Assembly (NCBI RefSeq): GCF_000003195.3
Contig: NC_012875.2
Location: forward strand, 14,914,387 to 14,978,386
Source of the DNA: Sorghum bicolor
Taxonomy: Eukaryota > Streptophyta > Magnoliopsida > Poales > Poaceae
Reading direction: 5' to 3'
Length of the DNA stretch: 64,000 nucleotides
The stretch's first letter is position 1. Each line of letters begins with the position of its first letter. The position numbers and the translations under genes were made by a program. This document shows, one piece after another, positions 28,835-40,929 of the stretch. The notes beneath the pieces are model-generated. The model did not search any database and was not told the origin of the DNA. It saw nothing but the letters and a program-made list of their open reading frames with translations.

Positions 28835-31800
28835 TGTAACAGAACCGTCCAAATTATAAGAGATTAAGCCTAATAGTGACCATTTGCATAGTCAAACCAT
28901 CGAGCTTAAGCCCATATAATCCCGGTAGTCCGTGAAATCTTGAGGGATTTCAAACCACAAATCGTACATACAGCCAAGATCGTAATAATTTCAGCGGCCA
29001 CCATTCACAATTACATCCAGTTCACAAACATTCATCAAATACATCAGAGTGCTTAACATTATTACAAACCAAGTTCTCAAGTAGCGGAAGCTTCATAGTT
29101 CGAAAGTAACACACACACAAATTCAGTTTAATACAGTGCCATAGTTTGGTCATTCCCACAAAAGCAAAAGAGAAGATAGAGTGACCATCGCCCTTGGTCT
29201 AGTCATCGCCCATTGCTGGGTACAAGCAGAGGATGCAATAACCATAGTACATTTGACCATCTGCAAAACAACATGGGAATAGAACCCTAAGTACGAGAAT
29301 GTACTCAGCTAGATTTACCTGTCATAAACCAAAAATAAAGACTCTTCAAGGATCATGAAGGCTGTATGGTGGGGTAGCTGATACTTTTTGCATAAAAGCA
29401 ATATTCCACTAAACATATCCTAGAGACCATTCTTCTTTAATTTAGCTCAAGTTTGATAATATCATTACCTATTATCTAGGTTTGCACCTGTACTATTACA
29501 AGCAAGTGTAGTGATATGATGGTACCTCATCATAGCATTCATAAAACATTTATCATCATAACCCAAGTGTTTCATATTCCTTACTACGAGGACAGGGCTC
29601 ATGTCAAGTGCTCACTATCCAGGAGTGATGGCGATTCGAATCAATTTCTAACCAGCTGGCGAGTTATTCCCCACACAAACCACACTCACTGATCAAGTGA
29701 GCTATAGATCACCGTGTTGCACTATCCAGGACCAATTCGTGGGTTCGGTAGGCACCGCCTGTACCCAAGAACCGTTCCGGCGACCGAGGTATCTAAGGTA
29801 TACCAAGGTTACGCGCCGCGCTCTCGTCGTTCTCCTCAACCATCACCAATACAGCGCATGGCGGCTCGACTCCCGGCCCGGATAGTGTTCAGGCTTTGCG
29901 GTCGGAACGACTTATCCTTCCAGCTAAGTGTGAGGCATGCGTTCAACATGACAGGAGGGCTGTCAACGATCGGTCCTTAATCGACACGGGCAGGGGCACT
30001 ATTATCAACCCACCACAAGACCCTACTCGGTCTCAAATTCCTTTCCACACTTGGTTGTTCTTCCCCATAGCAATTACAGCTAATCAAATAGGTGTCCACC
30101 TATATCTCGCAGGTGATAGGAAATCACCCAACTTCTACCGGACTAAGCAAACTAAGCATGGACTCCGTGCCTATCTACATAGGACAAGGTAGATAAACAA
30201 GTGGTGATATCAAGGAGTACTTATGCATCAACGGTATCAAGCAATTCCTATCACTTAAATGCAACATAGTAGAACAAGCATAATATATCATTTAAGTTAG
30301 TGAGAATAGGGAGACTTAGAATGCTCCGGGGCTTGCCTTTCTCAAACGTGCTCGGTTTGTGATCTGGGCACTCCTGCAGCTCCTCTTCGGGCTCTGGTCC
30401 TCCCAGAGGTTCCTGCTCCTGGGTCTCCTCTTGCTTCTCGAGTCCCACCTCGTTCTCCTGCGAGCCTGTATGATGCATGTGTGCTCATGAGTGGCATGCG
30501 AGATGCCCGAGATGAAATGCTTATGCAAGTGGATACCAGATGATCATGTCATGATGCATAGATGATATAAGTGGTCACTTTTACAAGGTAGTCAACATCA
30601 TCCAAGAATAACCAATCCAACTAAGCATCTATTGCATTCTCTTCTACCAATTGCCTTCAAGGTTAACCAGCAAGCTCACATGATGCTTCAGAGATACACC
30701 AAACATCCTCTTACTTATTTAATCTATGTATAACAATTCATAATTTATCTATCCACTTTTAGGCCTACAACAGTAGCATATATGTCTACTTATCAATAAA
30801 TTCCACAAAAATTATAGGAGGCTACTAATCAATCATAAAGTCTACCATAAATTTCTCATAATATTTGGACATTTATTTTGAGCTGTAAAAATCACAATGT
30901 TAATCTATATAAGCAAGTATAAATACCCTACTGTGGTATAAATGTCAAACAGCAGATTTCATATTTTTATAATTAGCTTGTTAACATAAGAAATATCCAC
31001 AAAAATTTCTAGATTAATTGCATGAGCCAATTATTTATTAAAAATCACAAACCACTGCCATGCAAGCATTTAAACCACCACAAATTAATTCACACAACAA
31101 ATAATGTGTAACATATTTTTCCCAGAGACTAATCATCCATGTCAAGCCAACAAAACAAGGTTCACATTTTTCTGAGCTATATTTTAATTACTATGCATTT
31201 TCCAATTTAGAGCAAAAACATGGATAAAATACAATTGTACAGAAAAGTTGTTCAAACATGACATGCAACCACACCAAGCTATCGATCTGGAATTATAGAG
31301 TTCATCAAGCTTTGTTTCACAAATTTTGGAGCCATATATCCCAAGATATGGATTTTATAGCATTTAAACCATTTTCTAGAAATCATTTTCTGAAAACCAA
31401 TTCGAAATCTGGATGAAAAACAGTAAAGACACCCGGATCTACACCCAACTCAGTCCCCCTGCGACTGACAGTGGGTCCCCGACCCCACTGGTCAGCGTGA
31501 CCGAGAGGGAGGGCACCTCCGACGAGCGGATCTCGTCGGCGGTGAGGTCCCCGGCCACGGGGTGAGCACCATCGTACTCCCCGCAGCAAGGCGCACCCAA
31601 GGGTGCCCTTGGATCGACCGGAAGATGCCCGGAGCACCCTCGCGAGCATGCGTGGCGGCACGGCGGCGCTGCTCGCCGTGGCCAGGTCGCTCTGGTGCGG
31701 TAGAGCGCGCGCGGGGTTGCGTCGAGGCTCCCTTGTCAAGCTACGGATCTAACGCGCCAAAAAGCAAGCGAAACGAGGCAGAACCAAGCGAGGTTCGACG

Positions 31801-32746
31801 CGGCGAAGCACTCCGACGAGGTCGGGGAAACTCATGCGAGCGATTCGCGACGTGCGGCGGTCTCTCACCTCGGTAGAGCGTGCGCAAAAGCTTACCGCGG
31901 CGAAGACGAGTGCAGTGGTGGCTTTGGCGCCGAGGATAGGTCACTGGCGTGACCGACGGTGAGCCGCGGAGCTTTTCCGGCGATGGCGCTGCGGCGGAGC
32001 TGCTACGGCTGCTGCTGCACTAGCGAACGGAGGAAGGAGAGGGAGTGGAGCGGGGGACAGAATGGCGCGTTGGGGCGCGGGGTGCCGTCGCGACCGGGGT
32101 AACCCGGTCGGCCGCGGCGCGTCCACGACGCCGGCGTACGGCCGTCACGTGGCCGGCACCGGGTGGAGCGAGGCGGGCGCCCGCGCGCGGGAGAGAGGGG
32201 AGGGGGAACCGGGCCGCGCTGTCTGGCTGGGCCGAAAGGGAGGCGGGTCGGCCCAGCAGCGCCTGCCCCCCTTTTTTTTGAAATTATTTTCCCAAAAGCT
32301 TAAATGTGGCTTTTTAAAGCTTTTACAAATCTTTTTAGGGGTTGGAGTAAAAAGAAGAATTGTTCCTCATAAAATTCCCTACAACTTTGCTTTAATAGGT
32401 AAAGTCAAATTCCAAATAGAATTTGAATCACAAATTAAAACTAGTTCTAGGTTTTTAATAAATTCGTTTTAGGGATTTTTCTATAAATTCCATTTCTCAA
32501 TTTCTATAGCTCCAAAAATATCACAAAATTACTCTTAAATCCCCTAACACATATTTCAACCTAATTTGGGCATTTCAAGAAATTTAGAAGCAAGCATAAT
32601 ATTTTTACCCTATTTAATTCACATAAAATAAAGCACATAAAATCACACTTTGAATGAAGGACATGTTCATGCAATGCTATGCTTGATGATGATGCTTATG
32701 GATGAGTTTATGAGACTAAGTGCATGCTTAACACCTAGGGTGTTAC
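28835..32746 (-). repeat. LTR of Tekay-like element A
   Basis: About 3912 bp, TGTAAC at the left and GTTACG at the right edge (expected GTTACA, one base changed), with AGGGGGGAAGGGT polypurine (minus) beyond it at 32747-32760. Positions 31400-32280 are very GC-rich, presumably the promoter/leader part. Its U5-side half (about 29700-30480) matches 39150-39620 of the Tekay-B LTR. No host-gene content found. Confidence 0.8.
30251..30478 (-). CDS. Conserved small ORF inside LTR A
   Basis: A 75-codon frame with EEELQECPDHKPSTFEKG followed by KPRSILSLP. The Tekay-B LTR has the same peptide block (ECPNHEPASFVKG, KPRSILSLP) at 39009-39227. Over the 22 aligned codons I count 6 silent and 5 replacement differences, with GKPRSILSLP fully kept. 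A CAG acceptor-like site precedes the block on this strand. Whether it is translated is unknown. Confidence 0.4.
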   Translation of the reverse strand: MHHTGSQENEVGLEKQEETQEQEPLGGPEPEEELQECPDHKPSTFEKGKPRSILSLPILTNLNDILCLFYYVAFK

Positions 32747-32947
32747 GACCCTTCCCCCCTTAGGGAAATCTCGTCCCAAGATTTGGGTTACTAACCAATT
32801 CTTATGAAATTTTGGGTAAACGGTTTTTAGGTAATCCTCGGTTTCCCAGGTGGCATCCCTATCATCATGATGACTCCACACCACCTTATATGTTTTGACC
32901 ACTCTGCTCTGGGTTACCCGCTCCTTGGTATCTACGATACCTACTGG

Positions 32948-33329
32948 TTATTCCTTGTATTCTAAGTCGGCCTTTATCTTGATTCCTCGGGGTTCAATCC
33001 TCTGCTCGGGTACTTTCAAACATTTCCGCAGCTGCGACACATGGAAGACTGGGAAGATTGAACTTAACTCTTCGGGTAACTGAATCTTGTAGGCCACAGG
33101 GCCTTTCCTTTCTAGTATCTGATATGGTCCCACATATCTAGGTGCAAGCTTGCTTCGAACTCGAAAACGCTGAACTTTCTTCATTGGCAACCTTGAGATA
33201 AACATAGTCACCTACATTGACTCGAGTGGCCTTCTTTGCTTATCGGCGTAACTCTGTTGTCGCGATTGTGCGGCCTTCATATGCTGCTGTATGATTTGCA
33301 CCTTTTTCTCAGCCTCGTTCACGAAGTCG
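32948..33329 (-). pseudogene. Integrase C-terminus of Tekay-like element A
   Basis: The minus strand encodes GIDFVNEAE and YADKQRRPLE, then a stop, then FISRLPMKKVQRFRVRSKL, YVGPYQILERKG and FPVFHVSQLRKCL. This is the post-core integrase region of chromoviruses. It is about 65% identical to 34740-35100 of element B, so A and B are different subfamilies. The chromodomain side is degraded. Confidence 0.8.
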
Positions 33330-35276
33330 ATACCAGAGGCATTTCACAAGTTGAGGACATTGCTGACATCAGCTCCTGTCCTAGCTCAACCCGATATCGA
33401 GAAGCCTCTCGATGTCTTTTGTGATGCATCTGGTATCGATCTGGGCTGTGTGTGGATGCAAGAAGATCGTATTATCGCTTATGCCTCGCGCCAACTTCAA
33501 AAACATGAGGTGAATTACCCTACTCATGACTTAGAATTGGCCGCGGTTGTTCATGCTTTGAAGATCTGGAGGCACTATTTGCCGGGTAATCTGTGCAATA
33601 TATACACTGATTATAAGAGTCTCAAGTACATCTTCACTCAACCTGAATTGAACATGTGACAGCGAAGGTGGCTTGAGTTGATTAAAGATTATAATCTTCA
33701 AGTGCACTACCATCTAGGCAAGGTAAATGTGGTTGCAGATGCCTTGAGTCAGAAAGCGCACTGTCATTCAGTTCATATGGAAGATCCATCGTTGTCACGT
33801 CTTATGCACCCACTAGTGCTCCACCAGATTGCTCTGGAGAGTTCTCTTCGCAATCGAGTCATCGAATTACAGCAAACGGATGCAGGCATCCACCATATAA
33901 AAAGGAAAATTAGAGAAGAAGAAACCAAGCATTTCCGGGTCGATGAGAACGGAATTCTATTGTTCAAAGATCGACTTGTGGTGCCAAAGGACCGTGAGCT
34001 CTGAAATCAGGTTCTATCTGAAGCTCATTCGTCCAAGTTGTCTATCCATCCTAGTAGTAGTAAGATGTATCAGGATCTAAAACCTCTATTTTGGTGGACA
34101 AAGATGAAAAACGAGATTGCTGCTTTTGTTGCTCGTTGTGATAACTGTTGTCGTGTGAAGGCAGTTCACATGAAAGCATACTTGCTTCAACCCTTGTCAA
34201 TCCCTGGTTGGAAATGGGAAGAAGTTAGTATGGACTTTATCTCTGGACTTCCAACTTCTATTAAGGGTTATGACTCCATCTGGGTGATTGTAGATTGCTT
34301 GACCAATGTTGCTCGTTTTATTCCAGTTCGAACTGACTATCGTCCACATCAGTATGTAGAGTTGTACTTCGAGCACATTGTCCGTCAGTATGGTGTGCCT
34401 CGGACTATCATATCAGATCGTGGACCACAATTCACTGCCCGTTTTTGGGAGTGTCTTCATGAGCAAATTGGCACTCACTTGGTTCTTAGTTCTGCGTATC
34501 ATCCTCAAACGGCTGGCCAAACTGAACGTGTTAACCAAATCCTAGAAGACATGTTGAGGGCATGTGCTCTCTCTTCAAAAGGTTCTTGGGTAAAGTGGTT
34601 ACCGTTAGCAGAGTTCTCTTATAACAATAGTTACCAAGAGAGCATCAAAATGGCTCCATTTGAAGCCCTGTATGGTCGAAAGTGTCTAACCCCGTTGAAT
34701 TGGGTGAAACCCGGGGAACGAAGGTATTATGGCATCGATTTCGTGAACGAAGCGGAGCAGCAAGTCCGTACCATCCAGCAACATCTGGAAGCTGCTCAAG
34801 CTAATCAGAAAAGTTATGCTGATAAGAGAAGGAAGCCGATTGAGTTTGAAGTCGGTGATCATGTGTATCTCAAGGTGTCTCCGATGAAAGGCGTACAAAG
34901 GTTCGGAGTCAAGCGAAAGCTTGCACCTTGTTATGTGGGGCCTTATCGGATTATCAAAAGAAAAGGGAACGTGGCTTACAAGGTTCAACTACCGGTTGAG
35001 CCTCGAGCTATTTTTCCTGTCTTTCACGTCCCACAATTGAAGAGATGCCTTCGCGTTCTGGAAGAACGAGTGGAAGTTCGGGATATCAAGTTGAAATCCG
35101 ACTTGGTGTATGAGGAGAAACCTGTAGCGGTTGTTGACCGCAAGGAACGGGTGACTCGTAATCGTGTGGTTAAGTTCTACAAGGTGTTGTGGAGTAACCA
35201 AGGGGAGGAAGATGCTACTTCAGAAACAGATGACTATTTAAAAGAAGTTTGTAAAACCTTCTTCGAAAATCAGTAA
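33330..35276 (+). pseudogene. Tekay-like element B pol: RNase H, integrase, chromodomain
   Basis: One frame covers RNase H ([35 protein letters not shown]), the integrase finger and core (MDFISGLPTS, IISDRGPQFTA, HPQTAGQTERVNQ: D,D,E) and a C-terminal chromodomain (VVDRKERVTRNRVVKFYKVLW). Two in-frame TGA codons (33657-33659 and 34002-34004) stand where Arg is expected, each explained by CGA to TGA, the usual decay of methylated CpG. Reverse transcriptase and everything upstream are missing; the 5' edge is the inverted junction at about 33330. The chromodomain and tRNA-Met primer type place it in the Tekay/Del group. Confidence 0.85.
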
Positions 35277-36163
35277 GCTTCCAAATCTCGGGATGAGATT
35301 TTTGTAAGGGGGGAGGGCTGTAACACCCAAGTGTTATGGTTGCATTCTTTCACATGCATAACATGAGCATCATCATGTTCATAAGCATATCATGATCATC
35401 GTTTATCTTGGGTCATGTCATTTTATGCAAAAGTATGATTTAACTTGCTTAAAATATGCTTTCTATGCTTATGGTTGCTTGTGCCATGCTCATGTTTGTG
35501 TTCTATGCCTTGGTAAATAGTTCATCTATGCTTAACTCAACTTTTGGAACAATGTTCCTGTTGGCCACATCTCCAAATGAAGTACCTAAGTCATACTTTC
35601 ACTTATAGGTCCCAAAAACCTCTTTTGCTTAGGCTTTTAAAAAGTGGTTCATACATTGTTTGCATGTCAAAACTTCTTAAAGCAAAGTTGTAGCAAATTT
35701 CATAAGGAACAAAATTTGTTTCATGGCCATCTCATGAAAATGACCACATCATGCTCAAAAAGTGCTCCCAAGACAGATTTGGGTGCTGTTTTGGCACTTA
35801 GCAAAATTTTGCTAAGTCCTGGTGTCACCAATTTACTTGATCAGTTTTGGGAACTCCATATCTCTTTATCCAGGCCGATTTGGCCCTTGCTCAAGTTGAC
35901 AATCTTGTAGAACTCGTTTAGTACTCCAACTTTGTCAACTACATCATCTCCTAATTCGCCACGGTTTGGGAGTCAATCATCGTCGAAGTGGCTCTGTCAG
36001 ACAAGTATCGCAGTTTCTGAATGGACGCCGTGCTCGCCGTTGTGGCCGACCAGCACAGCACCTGGCTGCCATTTGGCGACCGTACGCTGGGCTGGCCCCA
36101 CTCGTCAGGTCATCAACACTGTCATGGACGCCATGACACCCCGCACTCGCCAACACTCGTCCA

Positions 36164-36194
<31 letters not shown>
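36164..36194. repeat. TC dinucleotide microsatellite
   Basis: About 15 CT repeats interrupted once, inside the Tekay-B LTR just left of the Mutator-like element. Confidence 0.9.
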
Positions 36195-36278
36195 GCCACT
36201 CCGACGGCGGAAATGCCATCGCCATTGTCGCCGAGAGCTCCGCGAGTTTCTCTATCCCTTGTCTCTGTGCCTCACCTC

Positions 36279-37033
36279 GGAAAAAAATTGGGTGCGGATG
36301 GATCCGTACCTTGTGCTGTGCGGACATCCAATGAGATGGCGACATGTGGCCGACTATTCAACAGGCTCACCGGACTCCTAGTCCTAGCGCATATTCTGTC
36401 GGCTCACTTCTCCTAGCCTAGGCGGCTGTCAGCTCCAATCGCTCAAGCCAGCCGCTCTCACTTTTGGACTGGAGCACGATCAGTTGGTTCTACTAAGGCA
36501 CCGTCACACAGCAACAGGGATCACGGCCGCCGCTGTCACACGGCAACGCATGATCAGACGTTTCACTTTGGAAGAGGAGAGAAGCATCATCACAACCCGA
36601 CGGTGATGGCGGATCTTAAGCCCAGGCGAAGCAGATTGGCGCAATGGCATCGGTGTCCTGAACTCAAGCAGCGGCCGCGGCGACAACGACAGTGGAGGTA
36701 TCGACGGACAAATCAGGTATCCCATGGTGAGCGCTTGGACTGGAGGCTGGAGCAGCAGCAGCACCCGTACTAGTCGAATCACGGATGTTTGAGGGTACCG
36801 GCGGCGGCAGTGCCTATGGAAGTTGGGACTCGCGTGTGTGCAGAAACCGACCGCAGCAGCCGAGCCATTTTGTCAGGTTAGCAGTGACCAACGAGCCAAA
36901 GCTGGGAGGCAAGTGAGCCGATAGATTATGCGCAGGAAGTCCGGGTGAGCCTGTTGAGTAGTCAGCCACGCGTCGTCTTCTCATTGGAGTCCGCACAGGA
37001 CCAGGTACGGACCCATCCGCACCCAATTTTATC
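36279..37033. mobile_element. 755-bp Mutator-like element with ~140-bp terminal inverted repeats
   Basis: Left end (36279-36420) and right end (about 36890-37033) are imperfect inverted repeats of about 140 bp sharing AATTGGGTGCGGATGG at the tips. It is flanked by a 9-bp direct repeat CCTCACCTC (36270-36278 and 37034-37042). A 9-bp duplication and long inverted repeats are diagnostic of Mutator-like elements. No transposase is encoded. The central ~470 bp is GC-rich and could be captured sequence. Confidence 0.85.
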
Positions 37034-38485
37034 CCTCACCTCTCCTCCGAGCATCTCCAAGCCCGCCTCGAGCTCCTCCATCTTCTCCACCTCTTGGTTG
37101 GACGAGATCTCCTCGAGGTGAGCCACATTTTGCGAGTTTGCTGTCGTCGGGTTCACGGCCGTCGCTGCTCCGTCCTTGTCTTCTTTCTTCTCTCCGAGTC
37201 ACGTTAGAGTCTGTCTAGGTCTCGATTGTGGTCTGTGCCATGCCATTCCGGCTTTGGTGCCACCGTCGCGCGGGAACACGTCCACCGCACCGCCGCGCTC
37301 ACCGCCGACAAGCACCCCGCACGTGAGCAGACTCACCGGAGCCATTAGGGTTAGGCGTTTCTACCTAGAAAGCTCCGCGCTGTCTCACTGATGCTGAAGC
37401 CGCCCTTCCCCGACGCTCTACCGGTCAGAGATGGCCGGCGTAAGCCGAGGTAGCTCCGCCGTGCCGCCATGGCCGACGGCGACCCCTCTCCGTCGCTCAA
37501 ACCCTAGAGCCACCTACCTCTATCGACGCGGAATCGCTCAAGGATCACGTTGGTGCCCTTGGATCCACCGGAGAAGCTCACCATCGGCGAGCATTCGCCG
37601 GCGAGTGTCTTCTCTATTTTCTGGGTCGCTGACACGCGGGTCCCACTGTCAGTGACAACGGCTCCCTCCTCTCTTTTATTTAAAATCCAAATTTCTCGCA
37701 ATCTTGCAAAAATCATATCTCTAGTTTCTGAGCTCCTTGTGATGATCCATGGGATGGCTAGTTTTTAATAAAAATATGTTATGCACCATGTTTTCTGGGA
37801 AAAATAATAGTTATGAATTAATCTTGTTAATTAGTTGTAAATTCATATCTTTTGATATACTGCTCCAATTGCAATGAAATGTTTATGCTATGCTCTAAGT
37901 AGTATTAGAATGCTCTGGTAATTATTTCATGATTTTTGGAGTGCTGTATCTGTGATGGGTAATTTATGTTAATACTATGCCTTGACTTCATAATTAAATC
38001 ATAATAAATGTTTGAAGTTTATGCTAGTGTTCTCCTTTGGTGTCAAGTTTGTTTATAGAAGTAGTAACATATAAATAATCTGAAATCTATTGTTTGACAC
38101 TATCTAAGCAATGTTTCTTAATTTATGAAATAAGCACCTTGTTACAAGTTGATTACATATCTTGAGTTTGGCATGTGCAATTGCTTTGAAAATTTTATGG
38201 TAATGTTCAGATGCCATGCTTGTGCTTCTATAATTTTTGTAGAGTTTTCTGAGTACTCTTGCTGGTATTTTGTATTTATGTCCTTTTATGGAATTAAATT
38301 AATGAATGCCTTGTTATTGAATGTTTAGTGGTCAACATGTGATGTTCTGGTAATCTTAGGTTATGCTTGTGCTTGTAAGCCATTTGGTTGGCACTAAATA
38401 TGTTTTTGCTATGTCATCAAATCATTAATTAAAGGTCTTATAGCTGTTCTGGACAGCAAGAGAGTAATCTGATTGTTGTCTAAAG

Positions 38486-38559
38486 ATAATTTTGTTATCT
38501 GACTAACTTGTCCATATCAAAGTTAATTTTGTTATCTGACTAACTTGTCCATATCAAAG
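38486..38559. repeat. 37-bp tandem duplication in Tekay-B LTR
   Basis: Two copies of a 37-bp unit containing TTTTGTTATCTGACTAACTT, nearly identical. Confidence 0.9.
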
Positions 38560-39008
38560 ATGTTGTAAACTTTGTGAACTAGCTGCAGTTCAAATTTGGG
38601 ATCATTTGGTCCAGTATCTAAAAGTTATGGCTCTTTCAAGTTGAGTTCCAGAACTAGGTGCTCTCTGTTTTTCTGGAATAGAGTCTGGAACTTTGTTTAG
38701 TTGACCTGTTTAACTTATGAATCTTTCTGTCATGTCTAAAGATGAAATGTAAACAATTTCATAAGCTTTCCATAATGTCCTCATTCATAGTTGTTGGATC
38801 TGTAAAGAATTAGTTATGATTTGTTTCTTGATCTGCACTGTTATTTGGGTTGTTGCTCTTAATGGTTCAAGTTGATGAATCTTGTTAGATTAGTTGGTTA
38901 TCTTTTGTGAACTTGTATGGGAGTCACTTCGTAAATGAGTGTCTACTGAAGTTCTAATCATGTTACCGAGCATTCATCATCATCTATTATGCACACATTC
39001 CCATTGTC

Positions 39009-39227
39009 GTGCATGCAATAGGTGCATCGGAAGCGGCAGCCTCGTTCGAGCTCGATCGGGTGAACCACGAAGGCCCGGAGATCACTCAGGAGGCGGAGGT
39101 CCAGCCAGCCAGACAAGAGGAGCCCGAAGAGGAGGTCGAGTGCCCTAATCACGAGCCAGCCTCGTTCGTGAAAGGCAAGCCCCGGAGCATCTTAAGTCTC
39201 CCACTTTCATTTCAAAAGCATACTTGA
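39009..39227 (+). CDS. Conserved small ORF inside LTR B
   Basis: A 72-codon frame with EEPEEEVECPNHEPASF and KGKPRSILSLP, matching the peptide block in LTR A. A splice-acceptor-like TGCATGCAATAG lies just upstream. It could be a short upstream ORF or an exon of a spliced element RNA. Evidence for coding is only the cross-family match. Confidence 0.4.
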   Translation: MHAIGASEAAASFELDRVNHEGPEITQEAEVQPARQEEPEEEVECPNHEPASFVKGKPRSILSLPLSFQKHT

Positions 39228-40516
39228 TTATGTTATATCTATTGATGCATTACGTATAGGAGTTGTAATGAAGCCCTTGCTGCATTATGTTATATCTATT
39301 GCTGCATTACATCTTACCAATACCTGATGGTAGAGTTGGGATCGAGTAGCAGCTTAGCCATGCGTTAATCGGTAGAAGTCGGGTGATATCCTGTCACCTG
39401 CACGGAATAGGGCTGTGTCGGATCACGATTGACTATATGTGCTATCGTGGGAAAGAACCTGATTAAAATGACTTAAGCCAGGTGAAGTTTTGCAAGGTTG
39501 TAGTAACTCCATCTGTGGCAGCTAAGGACCGATCATTGTACGTCCTCTTGTCATGTTGAACGCATGCCTGACACTTAGTTGGCTGGATAACTCGTTCCGA
39601 CCGCGAAACCTAGTAGTATGACTCAGGCCGGAAGACCGGCAAGTATAAAGTGCGCACTACCAGAGGAAGTGCGGTGTGCGGGGAGCCATTGGCGTAAGAC
39701 CGAAGGCAGGTGAGTTAAAAGTCCTGACCTCACTGGCAGAGTGGCAGCCCTGGGAGTGTGGCGCAGATCGGAGCCGCGATTCCTGAGTCGTACCAAAGGT
39801 GACCCGCATGCTCTCCGATTGGGGAAACTTGATATGGTTATTATTGCTTGTAATAATCAAGTGAAGTGCTTAGTCTAGGTGCTAATCTAGTGATAGACAA
39901 TGACAAGCAATATGATGCTTTAATAAATGGTTTTATATACAAACTCAGCTTTTGGCAAATTGTTGAGTCAAGCCAGCTACACTTATACTCAGCCTAGCAT
40001 ACTCCTTGGTGTCTTTTATGTTTGGTTAGACGGGTAAGTCTAGCTGAGTACATCCTTGTACTCATGGTTTATTCCCACCTATTGCAGATGATGTCTTTTA
40101 TGATGGCTTCTGCAAGACCTGTCTCCATCCTGCTTTGGATGAGGACTAAACCGTTGGGCACGGTTCTCTAACAACCTCGCTCCCTGATGCATTTGGTGGA
40201 TGAGATGAGACTCTGGCAAGAACAAGAACTGAGGAACTATGTGTGTGTAAACTATTTTGCTTCCGCTACTTAAGAACTTGTGTTGTAATAACTAAGTACT
40301 CCGATGTGGTGCCGCTTCATCTGCCATGTTTGAACTATGTAACATTCGCTGTGTTGTGCTAAACTATTATGATCTTGGTATGTTGCAAAGTTGGTTTAAG
40401 TACTTTGTGATTTCAGTTGACTACCGGGATTATATGGGCTCAAGTCTGGAAACTTGATTGCTAGATCGATCGTTTCTACACTTGAACTCTTATAATTTTG
40501 TCGATTCTGTGACAGC

Positions 40517-40528
40517 TGGCATCGGAGC
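40517..40528 (+). other. Primer-binding site remnant after Tekay-B LTR
   Basis: TGGCATCGGAGC, two transitions away from the tRNA-Met site TGGTATCAGAGC, 2 bp after the LTR end. Its presence shows this LTR also served as a 5' LTR. Confidence 0.65.
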
Positions 40529-40529
40529 A

Positions 40530-40925
40530 AGTTCAGCATTATAAATGCAGCATTTGTGTATTTAAAAACAAAAGAGTTCTGTGACAAACACCATTCGCAG
40601 CGTTGCAATAGTGGCCACATGTTGCAACCACCCAAATAAAAATGTTGCAAAATTATCCTAGTATTGCAACGCCAAAATAACTCTGTGCAACGCCAATCCA
40701 ATCGTGGCAATTGTCACAACATAATGCAACCATTTTATATTTGGTTGCAACAACAACTACTTATTGCAACGGCCATCATACTTTTTACCACAACACAATT
40801 TTGGTGGCAACAATCCCATCTATCGCAACCAAGAATGAAAATGGTTGCGAGAAGACCACCTTTCACAACCAAATCTCATTGTTGCACCAAAAAATGGTTG
40901 CATTAGGGTTAGAAGTTAGTAGTGT
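40530..40925. repeat. Cluster of TTGCAAC/GTTGCAA motifs
   Basis: About 14 copies or near-copies of TTGCAAC or GTTGC in both orientations over 400 bp. Such subterminal motif clusters are typical of CACTA-type DNA transposons, but I see no terminal inverted repeats or target duplication. No coding frame. Confidence 0.4.
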
Positions 40926-40929
40926 CAGC

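Larger units (their letters stand above)
28835..33329 (-). mobile_element. Tekay/Del-like chromovirus A, 3' end (minus strand)
   Basis: A 3.9-kb LTR and adjoining 3' end of pol on the minus strand. The rest of pol and the 5' LTR are absent. The pol remnant stops at about 33329, where plus-strand pol of a different subfamily starts. The left edge interrupts the R1 ORF cleanly. Confidence 0.8.
35319..40514 (+). repeat. LTR of Tekay-like element B
   Basis: About 5.2 kb from TGTAACACCC to TGTGACA, including a 755-bp Mutator-like insertion. The polypurine tract AAGGGGGGAGGG precedes it. GC-rich section 36000-37660, then AT-rich 37700-38930, then the part homologous to LTR A. It is bounded by both a polypurine tract on the left and a primer site on the right. 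Confidence 0.82.

Noticed and set aside
31383..32472. Overlapping GC-rich ORFs on both strands
   Set aside because: Typical of GC-rich LTR sequence; no domain, no homologous frame in the Tekay-B LTR.
33330..35276. Self-integration of one Tekay element as the cause of the inverted LTRs
   Set aside because: The two pol ends and LTRs are too diverged to come from one element.
40530..40925. TTGCAAC cluster as a definite CACTA transposon
   Set aside because: No CACTA-type inverted termini or 3-bp target duplication could be found, so only a motif cluster is reported.
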